From Heterobasidion occidentale (taxonomy: Eukaryota > Basidiomycota > Agaricomycetes > Russulales > Bondarzewiaceae): a stretch of 64,000 nucleotides of DNA. Under the pieces are notes generated by a model. That model did not search any database. It saw nothing but the letters and a program-made list of their open reading frames with translations, and was not told the DNA's origin. The position numbers and the translations under genes were made by a program. The DNA is taken from assembly GCA_039111635.1 (NCBI GenBank), contig JBCAQO010000007.1, positions 1,054,001 to 1,118,000 of the forward strand. The letters run 5' to 3'. Below, piece by piece: positions 34,501 through 45,949 of this stretch (position 1 is its first letter; every line of letters starts with the position of its first letter).

Positions 34501-37500
34501 AGACTCCCGTTCCTGTCGAGAGTGCGGCCGAGGAGACGGCTAAACCGGAGCCCGTCGCCGAAGTCGTGGGAGAGTCAGCCGAGCCTATTCAGGAGTCAGT
34601 CGCTCCGGTCGCTGAAGAGACATCCGTATTGGTGGAGGAGACATCTGCCGTCGTAGAGAACGCACCTGCCGTCGTGGAGGACGCACCTGTCGCGTTGGAG
34701 GAAGTGCCAGCTCCTGTGGAGGAGGCGGTAGCCCCTGCTGAAGAGGTCCCTGCTGCTGTCGAGGAGATTCCTGCTGCTGTCGAAGAAGTTTCGGATGCTG
34801 TCGAGGAGACGTCTGCGCCTGTTGAAGAGGCACCCACTGCCGTGGCTGACGCACTAGTCCTTGATGAGGAAATCCCTGCTGCTGTAGAGGTGACCCCTGC
34901 TGCTGTCGAGGAGCTGACTGTACCTGTAGAGGAAATGCAGGTTGCTGTAGACGAGTCTGCTGTCCTAGAAACACCTGCCCCTGTCGAAGATGCGCCCGTA
35001 GTGCCGGAAGAATCACTTGCTGCTGTGGAAAAGGTCCCGGCAACTGTCGAGGAACTTCCTGTTCCTGCAGAAGAGGCTTTGGTTAGCGTTGAGGAAACCT
35101 CTGCTCCTGTGGAGGAGGCTCCATCCAGTGTCGAGGAGATCTCTGCTCCTGTGGAAGAGGTCCCACCTGTCGCGTTGGAGGATGTGCCAGCCCCTGCGGA
35201 AGCAGCAGCAGCTCCTGCTGAAGAGGTCTCTACTGTTGTCGAGGAGATTCCTGCTCCTGTGGAAGAGGTCCCAGTAGCTGTCGAGGAGGCGTCTGCCCCA
35301 GCTGAAGAATCCTCCACCGCCGTAGCCGACGCACCTGTTCTCGTCGATGAAATCCCTGCTGTTGTCGAGGAAACTCCTGCTGTTGTCGAACAGCCGACTG
35401 TACCTGCGGAAGATACGCATGCTGCTCTAGAGGGTAGCACTGTTGCTCTGAAAGAGACACCCGCATATGTCGAGGACACCCCTGCCGTTGTAGAGGATGT
35501 TCCTGCTCCTGTCGAACAAGTTTCCCTCCCCGATGACGAGACAACGCCAACTGCAGAGGAAGCCGCCATCGTGGATTCGCCTGCTGTTGTCGAAGCATCT
35601 CCGGCCCTTGTCCCAGAGGCTGCTGTGGACCCAGAGAATGCTTCTATCATCGAAGAGCCTCCTGCTGCGGAGAAGGTACCTGCCGTTGCTGCTGAAGTCT
35701 CCACTGCCGCTGAAACTGCTCCGATCGTGGTCGAAGAAAAACCCATTGTTGTAGAAGAGGCGGATGCTCCGATCGAAGACGCACCTGCTCCCACAGAGGA
35801 GACTGCTACTGCTGTAGAGGCGGATGCTCCAACTGAGACTGCTGCAGCTGTCGAGGATGCACCTGCTCCAATTGAGGAGGCTGCTGCAACTGCCTATGAG
35901 TACCTATTGCTACTGTTGAGGCGTCCGTTGCCGTCGAGGAGGTGCCGGTGGTCGAGGAAGTGTCCGCTGAGCCCGCGACGACGGAGGTTTCCCTTGCTGT
36001 TCAGGACCCCTCTCACGATACGGAAGTGCCCAGTGCTCTTGACGTAGACTCTACGACAACCGTAGTGCCGACTGCGACCGACGAGGCTCCTGCTAAAGAG
36101 GAGATCCCTGCTGCGGTCGCTGAAACAATCGTTGAGTCGTCTCAGGATCCAGAAGTCCATGCAATTGCGTCTGAGCCTGAGACCGAGGCCGCCCCTGAAC
36201 AATCTGAGGTTGAACAGGCCACCATATCTTCTGCCTCGGATGTCCCTATTGTCGCGGACCCATCTCCCACAGTCGATTCGTCCTCTGAAGCGCAGTCTGT
36301 TCCCCAGTCGCAGCCCGTCGCCGAGTCTGAGATCGAGAACATCTCCCAAGAGCAGGATGCCGAAATTGTTCCTCCCACGGTCGAGGACAATGTCACAGAG
36401 GACACGCCCACTGCTTCCGAGCCCGAGCCCGAGGCTTCAGTGCCCGACCAGGTCGTTGAGGAGTCCAAGGACATCTCTCCTGAGAATGCCGAGGCTCCGG
36501 AGATCCCGATTGCTGAGGAACCATCGCCAGTTGAGGAGGAAGCACCGGTTTTAGAAGCGGTTCCTGTCGAGGATAATGGAGTCGTAGACCCTACACCTAC
36601 TGCGGAAACTCCGGTGCCAGATGTAGTCCCCGCGGATGGCCATGAAGTCGCTGAACCTGTGCTCACTGACGAGGAAACACCGGCCGTATCCAGTGTCGAT
36701 GAATCCCCTGCACCAGAAGAGCCCTCAATCGCCGAAGATTCAACTGCTGAGGTTGTTGAGGAACCGCCTGCACTTAGCCCCCCCGTTCCCGCCGAAGAAC
36801 CCCAAGTGCCGGCTCCAGCTCTTGCAGAGACCTCTGCGATCGAGGATTCTGGTCCTACTGCCGAGGAGGTGCCAGTCGCAGTTGTGGAGTCGGACGAAGC
36901 ACCTGACGAAGATGTCGCCCCTGCAGTTGGCCCTATTGTCGAGGACATCGCGCCTGAGGAGCCTACTCCTGTGATTGAGGATGTCCCAACACCCACGGAG
37001 GACGAGCCCTCTGCTATTGAGCTCACAGCTGCAAGTGAAACCGTCGAAACAGCCACGCCTGATTCTGTTGTCGACGCCACGTCTGAGGAGGAGATTGCGC
37101 AGACTCCTGTCCCAACGGAGAACGGCCACATTGATGATAAGTCAGCTGTCAATGAAGTCGCTCCCGATTTTGCTGCGAACGAAGTCCACATGGAGTCGTC
37201 GACTGTCGAGAGTACCGTTGTAGAAGGTACGTGGTGTAGTCCAAAAGTCTTGGACGCGATACTCAATCTTTCCCTTTATCAAGTTCCAGAGGGCAGTACT
37301 GTGTCTGAAGACGCAACCGAAACAGTTGCAGCCGCCGAGGCTGTAGTGGCAGAACCCGAGGCACGAGAGCCTGTTGAAGGTGGGTTCTCGTGAGAAGAAA
37401 ACATCATTATCGGTTCTAATGATTTGTTTGCATTACAGTGCCGACAGCTGTGTCTGCGGCGGTCGACGTTCCAGAAGCGATCGAGGCAGTAGAGGAGCCC

Positions 37501-37663
37501 AAGAATGTAGAGGCCGCAGAAGGTATGTTCTCACAATATATGCGCAATCCCTATTGACAACTGACGTCGTCACATAGACATTTCTGTCGAGCCTGCACAT
37601 GCCGCCGAAGATGAGCCTAGCGTTGCAAATCCGGCTGTCCAAGATGAAAAGCCTGCGGAGTAA
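31530..37663 (+). CDS. Msb1/Mug8-domain polarity protein with giant acidic repeat tail
   Basis: Start ATG 31530 (MPSFLSRVFGRKKADDKASK), a small basic N-terminus. The Msb1/Mug8 (DUF1708) domain, linked to Rho/Cdc42 polarity and bud or hyphal growth, runs from about 31880 to 33650: VVFEADPDALTILDDAVIGD, RRLTPLETLVLVRACSQVIV, GLETLGIMHPHWYSSSPEVQ, SPYDVAAVLRWGLRHLKLEA, ISGSKLSKFIGLWLLTGRRS, NKMPKRLTELTDSYP, and the closing block KLDEAFIDFWSDALLDAIAS then DWPKFVICQLKPL. A Ser/Pro linker follows (33060-34000), then from 34450 a tail of about 1,000 residues built on V-E-E-x-P-A/V-x-V-E-E. Two small 3' exons end at TAA 37661-37663. As sequenced the frame breaks at about 31875 and 35899 (one base short each), probably at 32786-32788 (a 59-nt intron is the alternative) and perhaps at 31645/31716. 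About 1,950 residues if repaired. Confidence 0.88.
34450..37660 (+). repeat. Coding minisatellite: V-E-E-x-P repeats
   Basis: Degenerate tandem array of roughly 30-60 nt units encoding variants of VEEVPAPVEE, VEEIPAAVEE and VEETSAPVEE. Copies differ at many third positions, so it is old or selected at the protein level. It is most regular at 34600-35500 and more diverged after 36000. The reverse strand reads as Ser/Thr/Gly-rich pseudo-ORFs of 374 and 401 codons, a by-product of this codon pattern. Confidence 0.85.
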
Positions 37664-38396
37664 ACGCAGCCCTTTATCTGCCTTTTCTTTTCATCGTCAT
37701 CCCACATCTGTATTCGGGTTCCATCACTTTCTTTCCACAGTTCTCGATTCCGATTCTCGCCGCAGCGTATACCCGCAATACCCACCCGCGCTTCAATAAT
37801 GTCCTATGTTGACTATGTGTTTGTTCCGTAATGCGTTGCCCACTTCACGTCTTTCATCTTTTTTCTTTCTTTCGTATCGGTATCTCGCGTCGGCGATCAC
37901 GGTTTGTGAAACAATACTTCGAATACCCACTCATCCTTGTTCTGTTTTCTCACTTCGACTCCTATTCGACTAACACACCCGTAATCTGCGTCGCCTGCCG
38001 ACACATGACACAGTTTTAGGACGGATCTTGCATTTGACTGACCCCTCGTACTCATTCGATTTCCACTTGCTAACACTCTACTTGCCCATGTCTTCTCATC
38101 ATGCCCAACTTCCTTGTAAACCTGGCACACATACCTGGCACTTTCTATGACTGTCTGTTTATCCTAGCGTCGCTCGCCTACTTATCTCTCTTTGTGTGTG
38201 TTTTTCTCTGATTATTATGGTTTCAACGTCACTGTCTTCGGTTTGTTCTTTATATCATCGAATACAAATTTGAACGCTCGAATTGCTACACATCGGGGTG
38301 GAAAACACATGGTGCACAACAACATACAAAAGTCCAACGGGTATTGTATTCTTTGGTTGGCGGCGCATTGGCGCTTCGCATCTAAGACTCGTCAGC
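37664..38396. other. Convergent intergenic region (3' UTRs)
   Basis: Between the stops of the Msb1-like gene (+) and glycogen phosphorylase (-). Pyrimidine-rich, no ORF with support. Confidence 0.5.
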
Positions 38397-41300
38397 TCAT
38401 TCCTGCAGCTTGATGCTCTCGATGTTCCAGTATTCCTGAGCGTAGTCCTGAATAGCTCGGTCGGAGCTGAACTTGCCCATCTGCATTCGTATGAGATCAC
38501 GCTAGAACCGATCAAAAGGCAACAGTTGGGCGTTCGCGCACCTTCGCGGTAGTCCTGATGCTCTTCTTGATCCACTCCGTACGGTCGGCGTACGCCTCAT
38601 CGACCATCTCCAGCGCGCGGATGTCTGAAACAGAATAACAGCCGTCAGCAGCGGACCACACGAGCCACGACAACGTCGCGGTTCGCTGAGTGATTCAGCC
38701 GACGCACAAGAGTCAAAGTCCTCTGTGAGGATGTAGAAGTCGCCCTGCCTGACCGTGTTGAGGAGCCTGCAAGCGCGTCAACATGTGGTTAGCAAGCAGC
38801 CATGCAGATCGCGGCGAATGTACGCGGCGAGGAAAGACTCACGGCTCGTACACCCCGCCGTCACCGAAGATGCCGGACGAGACGGCGTTGAGGACGTGCG
38901 CCAGCGCGGGGGACTTCTCCTCGACCGGCACGGGGTGGTACGTGTGCTGGTACCGCAGGTCCTCAACGTCGGGAGTCAAGTGCCCGAAGAAGACTGTATC
39001 ATTCAGCGCCGCAGTGTTATTCAGCATATCCGACCCCAACGATGTCGAGCGACGATGTCTACTCACAGACGTTGTCCTCTCCAACCTCCTCCGCAATCTC
39101 AATGTTCGCGCCGTCTATTATCGGAGTAACGATCAGCTATGCTTAGTCCTGGCAGGCAGCGAGGAGAACAACACACCCACAGTACCGACCAACAGCCCAC
39201 CGTTGAGGCAGAACTTCATGTTGGACGTGCCGGACGCCTCAGTACCGGCGGTCGAGATGTGCTGGCTGATGTCCGACGCGGGGATGAGCACCTCGGCGAG
39301 CGAGACGGAGTAGTCAGGCAGGAAGAAGAGCGAGAGGTAGGCTTTCGTGTCCGGGTCCTTGTTAATCACGCGGGCGACGTTGACGATCAGGCGGATGGTC
39401 TGGCGGTAGATCGGTCAGTCAAGTGCAACTCGAACATCAGCGGAGCATGCAGTGTGTACTCACCAGCTTGGCGATGTAATCTGCGGTTGCATGGTTTCAG
39501 AACCCCGTTGTGAGCAGAGGAATGGAGGGACGTACATCCAGGAGCCGCCTTGCCACCGAAAAAGACAACCTTCTTTACGACCTTCTTCCGTTCTTCGGGA
39601 GTCATGCTCTTGATGAGGAGGTATCGCTATAATGTACGACGCACATTAAACCTCTCCTCTCATTCATGCAAGGAAGAATACTTACATGAATGACACCCAA
39701 GATATTAAGGGTTTGACGCTAAGCGAGAAGCAATCAAGTTCAGTTCGTCCATCATTATGGACGGAAGGCGCACCTTGTACTCGTGCAACCTCTGCCCACG
39801 CAAAAAAAAGTGTATTAGCACATCATGAACGAACTCATTGATTCAGAAGAGCTCTCACCTTAATTTGCACATCGAACATCGCATCCGCGTCTACCCGGAC
39901 GCCCATCAGCTTCTCGACGAAGAGCGCGAGGCGCTCCTTGTTCTGCCGCTTCACGAGCGCCCAGCGGCGCTGCAGCTTCTCGTCGTCGACGTGCGCGAGC
40001 AGCCCTTCAAGCTTCGACAGGTCCTTCAGCCACACTGCCTTTGGCAGGTCGAGCGTGTCCGTGATGAGCTGCGAGAGCCCCGGGTTGCACTGGTCGAGCC
40101 ATCGCCGGGGGGTGACTGGATAACAGAGAAGCAACGAATGCGGTAAGAGCCGGAGCATTTCGAAGGACGCGGAACGAGATAAAATCATGAATAAATAAAA
40201 AGGACGCACTCCCGTTCGTCACGTTGCTGAACCTGCAAGGCACGCACGGCGTCAGTAACTGTACAATGGCAGTAAACTAATGAGGGGATCTTGCGTACTT
40301 GCTCTTCCCGTAAAACTCCACAAAGTCAGGGAACAGGATCGACTGCACAAGCTGGCTGTGCAGCTCCGCGACGCCGTTCACCTTGCGGCTACCTACAACC
40401 GAAGTAATGAGCCAGAATCCTTCGATAAAAAAGTTAGACGAGAGATGGACGCACCGATGACAGCCAGGTTCGCCATCCGAACTTGTTGCGGGAATCCCTC
40501 TATGGACCAAGAAAACCTCAACAGAAGTTTCTCATTTGAACGAGAAAGCAGAAGCTCACCTTCAATCAACGACATCCTAGCAAGCTTCTCCCTGTCTCCC
40601 GGGAACTTCTTCTCTACAGCTAACAAAATACAACAAAGAAAAGCAGTCAGGCTCCACATCGCCACATCGGACAGAGCGATGAAACCGCACATGACAAGAA
40701 TAATCTACGGAGAACTATGAGCCGATAGATAGACAAAGGCAGCAAAGCACTCACAAATTCTACACGGCGTGCATAGTTCACGGATATCAGCACGCATATA
40801 GCCAGTGACGCGCAAGCGATGAGCACGAGATTCGAGAGAGGACGCACAATATCGAAGATAATCTGCATGTGCCTCGGCAGCAGGTGCTGCATCAGCGGCA
40901 CCGACCATTTCTACACGCCACACGGAGGCAAGAAATAAGAAGAACATGCAAAAATGCGTCAGCATCAGACACCCTCTCAAACATCGACCGCCTACCTCGA
41001 GCGCTTCCTACGACCAAAGAGAGTATGAGAAGAAGAACGGGAAGAACGGGCAGAGGAGGGAGAAGGACGCACTGGCAGCACGGTGTGGTTCGTGAAGAAA
41101 AATGTGTTGGTGACGATCGTCCACGCCTGGTCCCAGTGCAGGTCTTCCTCGTCGATGAGGATGCGCATGAGCTCGACAATGGCGAGCGTCGGGTGGGTCT
41201 GGGCATGCGGTACCGCGATTAGGGTGAGCCTTAGAGATCCCTGTGGGAGACGGCAGAGCGGGGGGAAACGCACATCGTTCAGCTGGATCGCGTTGTCTGC

Positions 41301-43092
41301 GCCAACCCCAAATTAAAGATCAATGGTCGTTAGTTCGTTCGATGCAAGGCTGAGCATCATCACAAAGCCAAAAGAAAACTAGAACTCACACTCTGCGAAC
41401 TCCCTGCACCCGGCAACAGTATAACAAAGCACAATGAGGACGAAAGAATTCTAAGAGAAAGGAGAGGGCCACGCACGAAAGCGGCTTCTCCAAGTGCTTG
41501 AACCGGCGCATCATATCCGCAAGGCTGGCCGCCGTCCAGAAATATTGCTGCTTCAGCCGCAGCTCCTTCCCCGCTGCGGACAGCATCAATTTAGAAATCA
41601 AACAGCGCAGAAGCATACAAAGTATTAGAAAAACATACAGCTGGTATGGTCGTTCGGGTACAGGACGGACGTGATCGCCGCAGCCGTGTTGGACGTTTCG
41701 ACCGCGCGCTCATAGTCACCCGCTACATCGACGAGTCAGTTATTAGATACAATGTAAACGAAAATTATCAGAGGGGGTGGTAGGAGCGGCGCATAGAGCA
41801 GTGTGGAATGTGTATAGGATTGAATGGCAGCGTACCGTTGAAGCTCTGAAGATCAAAGCCACGCTTAGGCTTGCTCTCCCAGAGGCGGAGGTTGCTAGAC
41901 GACATTGTCAGTAGAAGATGCAACGAGGGATAGAATACAGACTTTGTGTTCTTGGTGCCATAGCCAGCTGCATACACAAACACAATTCATGACGGTAAGA
42001 TAAAGTCGTGAGAGAGTAGAAAGTTGAGCACTGACGGATCATAACATCATACGCGACCTTCAGGACAGATCCCAAAAGTATAAGCCAGAGACAGAGCAAA
42101 CAGTCAACAATGAACTCACCGCCAAGACCTCCTGTCCTCCACTCCATGTCCCCTTCCCGCTCCCATCCCCCCACCGCTCCGCCGTCCCATAGAACCGCAC
42201 CTCGTACACGACGTCCAACCTCGGCAGTTCCCACGGGTTCTGATGCTCCAGCCACGGATCGGGCGCCTCGAGCTGCGTCCCGTCGTCCGCCTTGATCAGC
42301 TGCTGGAAAATGCCGTACTTGTACCGCAGGCCGTACCCCCACACGGGAAGCTCCTGCGTCGCGGACGAGTCGAGATAGCACGCGGCAAGGCGCCCGAGGC
42401 CGCCGTTCCCGAGTGCGGCATCGCGCTCCTGTACTAACACGTCCTCCAGAGCAAAACCGAGACGCGCGAGGGAGGACTCGTATGCAGGGAGGACGGAGAG
42501 GTTCAGAAGCGCGTTGGAGAGAGTGCGGCCCATGAGAAACTCGAGGGAGAGGTAGTAGGCGCGTTTGGGAGCTTTGCGGGTGTAGTGGAGCTGGGTAGAG
42601 TTCCAGTTGACCTGAGGGACGAGGTGTTAGTGAAAATATAATGATGCAATGAAAGCCGCTGACGATAAGGTTGTCGCGCACAGAGAGTGCGGAGGCCTGG
42701 TACGCGCCAAAGTCGTCAAGGTTGTACGGCGCGCGCGCAAGGGAGGTCTGCACGTGTCCAACGATGGACTTGGTGACTTCGGGGACATCTAAGAGCACCG
42801 GGTCCTAGTCAGTGATGATTACAGCAATGCACGAAAGGAATGGAACCCGACCGGTGTGAAGGTCGCGCATGGCCTCCTTCCAGGCTGTTTCCTCGCCGCG
42901 GGGCCATTTCTCTTCGCCTTTCTCGTCGACTTCGGGGAAGTCGCCTGTAGGATAGAGTGGTTAGCTGCGTGTATGCAAGGGGGGATTGTTCGGGGGAACC
43001 CTACCTGTGAGAGAACGAACGTGACGGCGTGCGCGCCTAGCTGCAGGCGGGGGCGGCTTTCCGATGGTGGCCGTATCGATAGTGGAAGTCAT
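38397..43092 (-). CDS. GPH1: Glycogen phosphorylase (GT35)
   Basis: Releases glucose-1-phosphate from storage glycogen; PLP-dependent, cytosolic. The start ATG at 43092 reads [20 protein letters not shown], then [15 protein letters not shown]. Conserved blocks: [80 protein letters not shown], and later [40 protein letters not shown], and the PLP-lysine region [20 protein letters not shown] followed by [16 protein letters not shown]. Next [34 protein letters not shown], and ESIKLQE at the stop (38397). Very intron-rich, with many exons under 100 nt and introns around 50-60 nt. Overall length about 870 residues fits the family. The N-terminal extension is Arg-rich; in yeast the corresponding region carries regulatory phosphorylation, but no specific site is claimed here. 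Confidence 0.95.
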
Positions 43093-44308
43093 TGTGTGAC
43101 TGTTGTTTGTTTGTGGTCGCCGTCGCCGAGGGGATCTGCAGTCCAAGGGACGAACGGGGAAAAGGACGGGGGAGAGTAGTTATATGGGAGATTGCGAAGG
43201 CCTGACGTCATGACCGCAAGCTCGACCTCGACTCGGAGGGTGCATCGGCAGGGTGCGAGGTCTGATGACAGTCCCCGCCGTTGAGGGCCGCCGAACGCCG
43301 ACGCGTGCGAGGGAAAGTTGACGGCCCAAAAGAGACGCGCTCGCCCAGAGAAAGCGTCGATGGCGTCCAGATGGGAAACTTTTCGTATAACCCGTCCTCC
43401 TCCTCGCGCGATTCTATGACTCTCCATCATAGAACACGGGTGCGCGACGGGTTTGGACGCGTCATGCCCCCTCCATGTACAACTGCCGTTGGACGATACG
43501 CAGCACCATCCTTCATCCCATGTCCATCTGCGGCCACGCCGCCGACAAAGATACGTGCCTTTCCGGTCGTGCCTGCGCACGTTCAGCCAGCGACGAAGAC
43601 CTGGTCTAGGCGTCTGAGTATCACGTGGAGCGTGTCACACCGGGCTGGAACGCGATAGCAGCCTCAAAAAGTAAGGACTGGATGGGATATCGACGGAATC
43701 TATGGCTTCTCTGACATGCGCGCGAGTCGAAGGAGGACTGGCAGAAGAAGTGGAAGAAGAGCAAACAAACGCGTAGAAACGTGTTCGTCACATGATCATC
43801 CAGACATGTCATGCATGCGTCGTTTCGTCTTCCGTCCATCCCCTCCATCAAGTCCCTCCTTGCCATTCGGTATAGACACTGCTGCCCAGAAATCTGAATT
43901 ACTTTCTATCTTCTTGCCTTGAAAATGCCTACCCATTCTTGTATGTGTGAATGCCGAAAGACACCCTTTGCGAATCCTGCAGCATCACAAGACACCCTCG
44001 AGCGCTGGACACAACGTCACCCACTGTCCCTTGACCAACATCGCTATTCCTCTTATCCTCAACCGTCATAATTCCATCACCTCATATATCGCAGGACTTC
44101 CATCCAGAAGACATCCGTCATAAGCACGATTCTCTCGACCCCGCATTTTTCAACCCCACCTTCTAGCGCGACGACGCCCTCAAGTAAGTCCTCCCCTCGC
44201 ATCGGACATGCTCCGCACCGCATCTCGAGCACTCCCTCGAGTCTTCGATTACCTTTTTACATCCTTTTTGTTGTCTGTTCTTAAGTTTACGTCCCGGCCC
44301 AACAACGA
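43093..44308. other. Divergent promoter region, phosphorylase / Ser-rich orphan
   Basis: 1.2 kb. ORFs of 107-163 codons overlap antisense to each other with no family signal. GC-rich near the phosphorylase start; pyrimidine-rich at 44040-44300, as expected for the leader of the plus-strand gene. Confidence 0.45.
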
Positions 44309-45404
44309 ATGTCACTCCCCGCTGTCCCCTTTCTCCGGTAAGCAACTGAAATGCCACCAGCGGAATTTGAGTGGGTTTGGCAGCCAAATCCTTATACACC
44401 CGTTGTCTACTTTTGACGCGTACGGGCCTTGCATCCGCGCGCAGCCTGACTCCCCAGACGCCCATTCGACCGCCCGCGCGTCTGCCCCCTCCCCATTCCT
44501 AGCCTCCAGCCACGACCACCAGTCCCCGACCAAATCCTGATCATAACAGTGCTTGTCGTGGACCCTCCCTTCCACCAAACACTGCTCGCTCCTCCCGCTG
44601 CGCGCTCCTCCTTTTTCTCTTTCTCTCCTCTTTCTCGACTTCCGTTAGCGCTACCTCCACAACTAGACGATGCCCTTCTCCCTCGAGCCTACCCACCCAG
44701 CTTCAACCCGCGTCTCCGTTCTCGTCCTCGACGCCTCCAACGCCCGCAGCCACGCCCAAGCCCAAAACCACATTCGCACGTGCACCGCCGCCCACGACCC
44801 CGCGCGCAAAGAGCTCGTCGCACTCCACCGCGCCGCACGCTGCTTCGGAGGCCCACCCCACCTGAACCCCGCCATGAACGCACACGCCAACGCCAACGCC
44901 AACGCCAACGCCACACCAACGCCAATACTAGTGCGGCCGCGGAGATGTATATGCAGATGTACACGCAGCGGACGCAGTGCTCCGCGATCGTGTTCCCCGG
45001 GTCCGCAGGGGCGTCTGTCAAGAGCCCCCCGCGCGCGTCCGAATCTTCTGTGAGTCCTCCCTTCTCTGTTTTCCCTTTCGCGCCTCGTGCGCGAAAGCAT
45101 ACCCCGATAGCGCAGCTCACCGCCTTTCCCCCACCTCCCTCCGTTCCAGAACCGCCCCGCAAGCCCGCGTCCGAACACGCCTCCCCGCGCACGCCGCAGC
45201 GCCTCAACCAAGTCCCCCGGCACGCGCGCGTCGGTGTCGACCGTCGGTTCGGGCTCGGACGTGGGCGCGAACACGAGCACCGGCACGCTCAGGAGGCGCG
45301 GGTCGGGCGTCACGCGTGCGTGGTGGTCGGGGTCGGACGCCTCGGACCTGAGCGCGCGCGCGAGCGCCAGCTTCGAGGCGGACAGCGCGCGCGCGGGCGG
45401 GTGA
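44309..45404 (+). CDS. Ser/Thr/Pro-rich hypothetical protein, exon model partial
   Basis: A probable first exon starts at ATG 44309 (MSLPAVPFLR) and joins QILIHPLSTFDAYGPCIRAQ across a 46-nt GTAAGC...GGCAG intron; it stays open to about 44538. The 3' end is clearer: TNANTSAAAEMYMQMYTQRT, QCSAIVFPGSAGASVKSPPR and ASESS join NRPASPRPNTPPRARRSAST across GTGAGT...TCCAG. Then VGSGSDVGANTSTGTLRRRG, SGVTRAWWSGSDASDLSARA and SASFEADSARAGG follow, with TGA at 45402-45404. The middle (44540-44930) has several competing open frames, one Pro/Thr-rich (TPPTPAATPKPKTTFARAPP), and I cannot fix its exons. A short (AAC GCC)n run encodes Asn-Ala repeats at about 44885-44915. No known domain; probably a disordered, phosphorylation-prone protein. 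Confidence 0.45.
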
Positions 45405-45949
45405 CTAGGCTTGGGCCTGACGCCCCCTCCATACCTGCGGGGTTTCGTATTTATCTGTCGTCCACCCCGCTGTTGTTGTATTTGCGGAGTTTCTTTGTTT
45501 TCGAGTCGCTGGTTCCCAGTGTGGTATCTTTATCGTTGTATGTTTGCTTTGGATTTGGACTGCATTGCTCACACGTTTGAGACCCCAAGTCGGTTTAGAA
45601 TCAGATGTCTGCTGCAAGCTTCCGTGCTCTATATGCCTCTGATACGAGCGAATGGTCTGAATTCAGACCAGTTCCTACGGTCTCGAGACTGACACGCGCT
45701 GAACTGTCTGCAACGCACCCGAACATCTACCAGGCGCGCTCATATAATATACATGATTGAGAGAACGGAAAATAGTCTGGAGTCCATCGCGAAGTACGTG
45801 TAGGCGGCGATATCGACGGGAGAGAGACATCCTGAATTATGCACAGGAAAAAAAGAGAAGGAGGAAGGGCAGTCTCCCTGCCCTCCGGGAGACTCTCCCA
45901 TCCAATTACCATCGGGTATTCGAGCATCATCCCTCACCCCACTCCTCAA
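45405..45949. other. Convergent intergenic region
   Basis: 3' flanks of the Ser-rich gene and the P450 gene. Short ORFs only. Confidence 0.45.

Noticed and set aside
34589..37266. Large minus-strand ORFs (401 and 374 codons), Ser/Thr/Gly-rich, mucin-like
   Set aside because: They are the exact reverse complement of the V-E-E-x-P coding repeat; GAG/GTC/CCT codons read backwards give Ser, Thr and Gly without stops. No start context, introns or domain.
44663..45313. Minus and plus overlapping ORFs of 172-343 codons in GC-rich DNA
   Set aside because: Extreme GC keeps all frames open. Only the frame with consistent splice sites and Ser-rich C-terminus is called.
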